Below, piece by piece: positions 63,428 to 64,000 of a stretch of DNA of 64,000 nt (position 1 is the first letter of the stretch; every line of letters begins with the position of its first letter). The stretch covers positions 3,293,001 to 3,357,000 of the forward strand of contig NZ_CP075187.1 of NCBI RefSeq assembly GCF_020510665.1. The letters run 5' to 3'. The DNA comes from Dechloromonas denitrificans (GTDB taxonomy: Bacteria > Pseudomonadota > Gammaproteobacteria > Burkholderiales > Rhodocyclaceae). The notes beneath the pieces were generated by a model. It saw only the letters and a program-made list of their open reading frames with translations. It was not told where the DNA came from and made no database searches. The translations under genes were made by a program, and so were the position numbers.

Positions 63428-64000
63428 ATGGACCTTCAAATCCTCCTTCTTCTCGGCCAGGATGGCATCACCAATGGTGCCATCTATGCGCTGCTGGCTC
63501 TGGCCCTGGTGCTGGTCTTCACGGTCACCCGCATCATCTTCATTCCACAGGGCGAGTTCGTTGCCTACGGCGCACTGACGCTGGCCAGCCTGCAGGCTGG
63601 CAAGGTGCCGGGCACCGTCTGGCTGCTGCTCGTTCTTGGCTGCCTTGTCGCCTTGCTGGATGGCATCGCACTGGTTCGTGAAGGCCGCTACCGCAAACTG
63701 CCACCGCTGCTGATTGCCAACATCGGCGTGCCCTTGTTGTGCGCGGCGGGATTGTTCGCCATACCACCGACCGAACTGCCGCTCTGGATTCAGGTGGTCG
63801 TTTCGATGCTGCTGGTCGTGCCGCTCGGCCCGATGATCTACCGCGTCGCCTATCAGCCGCTGGCGGGTGCCTCGGTGCTGGTCCTGCTGATTGTGTCGGT
63901 TGCCGTGCACGTCGCCATGATCGGCCTGGGCCTGCTCTTCTTCGGCGCAGAAGGTTCGCGCACGCCGGCCTTCACCGACCTCAGCTTCGAGCTGGCCGGC
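63428..64000 (+). CDS. livH: Branched-chain amino-acid-type ABC permease, LivH family (3' end cut by window edge)
   Basis: 191 residues of a hydrophobic permease begin [50 protein letters not shown], the LivH signature. The gene runs off the end of the window. It starts 84 bases after the second binding-protein gene, so the Liv genes probably continue beyond the window (livM, livG, livF expected). Confidence 0.9.
   Translation, partial: MDLQILLLLGQDGITNGAIYALLALALVLVFTVTRIIFIPQGEFVAYGALTLASLQAGKVPGTVWLLLVLGCLVALLDGIALVREGRYRKLPPLLIANIGVPLLCAAGLFAIPPTELPLWIQVVVSMLLVVPLGPMIYRVAYQPLAGASVLVLLIVSVAVHVAMIGLGLLFFGAEGSRTPAFTDLSFELAG

Overview
The window looks like a chromosomal segment of a GC-rich betaproteobacterium, most likely of the Rhodocyclales (Dechloromonas/Azonexus-like). 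The evidence is family-level: a Tol-Pal cluster next to queE and ruvCAB, a zapA-linked 6S RNA, a tmRNA with the tag ANDEQFALAA, a regulatory-type PTS (EIIA-Man, HPr, EI), several TonB-dependent receptors, TRAP and Liv transporters and many c-di-GMP proteins. No IS element, prophage, CRISPR array, rRNA or tRNA (other than the tRNA-like part of tmRNA) was seen.

Layout. 1-7979: malonate utilisation. A minus-strand operon carries a TRAP transporter (dctP, dctQ, dctM) followed by malonate decarboxylase genes mdcA, mdcC, mdcD, mdcE and a truncated mdcG at the window edge. A divergent GntR/FCD regulator and a TGTATACA palindrome lie in the promoter region. 7981-10058: TauE/SafE permease, EVE-domain protein, 6S RNA, zapA and a small coiled-coil gene. 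10186-21439: a cobalamin-riboswitch-led operon: btuB-like receptor, btuC, btuD, cobO, an exported and membrane-anchored CobN-like chelatase, a MotA/TolQ/ExbB-like protein, a DUF2149 ExbD-like protein and cobB. 21545-25809: Tim44-like protein, small membrane protein, glutaryl-CoA dehydrogenase, YeeE/YedE permease, queC. 25917-34249: GGDEF-EAL protein, PilZ protein, queE and the complete Tol-Pal operon (ybgC, tolQ, tolR, tolA, tolB, pal, cpoB).

34330-39707: ruvB, an AI-2E family permease, ruvA, ruvC, an EamA permease, a cysteine-rich secreted protein and yebC. 39873-49203: HerA-like ATPase, DUF3365 haem protein, LysR regulator with EamA permease, PTS genes, and a PhnD-like binding protein coupled to a hybrid histidine kinase. 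49360-54170: a TonB-dependent receptor with a CxxxM plus HxM copper-type signature, ssrA (tmRNA) and a PAS-GGDEF protein. 54175-59938: a tonB-exbB-exbD-receptor-sialidase-fold-thioredoxin operon. 60217-64000: ribE and two tandem Liv-type binding proteins followed by a truncated livH.

The most interesting points are the exported CobN-like protein with its own proton-motor-like partners inside a B12-riboswitch operon; a 13-14 bp motif (GGTCGACCGCAGCA) repeated many times across the window and read in different codon frames; a putative copper receptor; a TonB operon with cysteine-rich sialidase-fold and CxxC partners; and a large hairpin between tonB and ribE.
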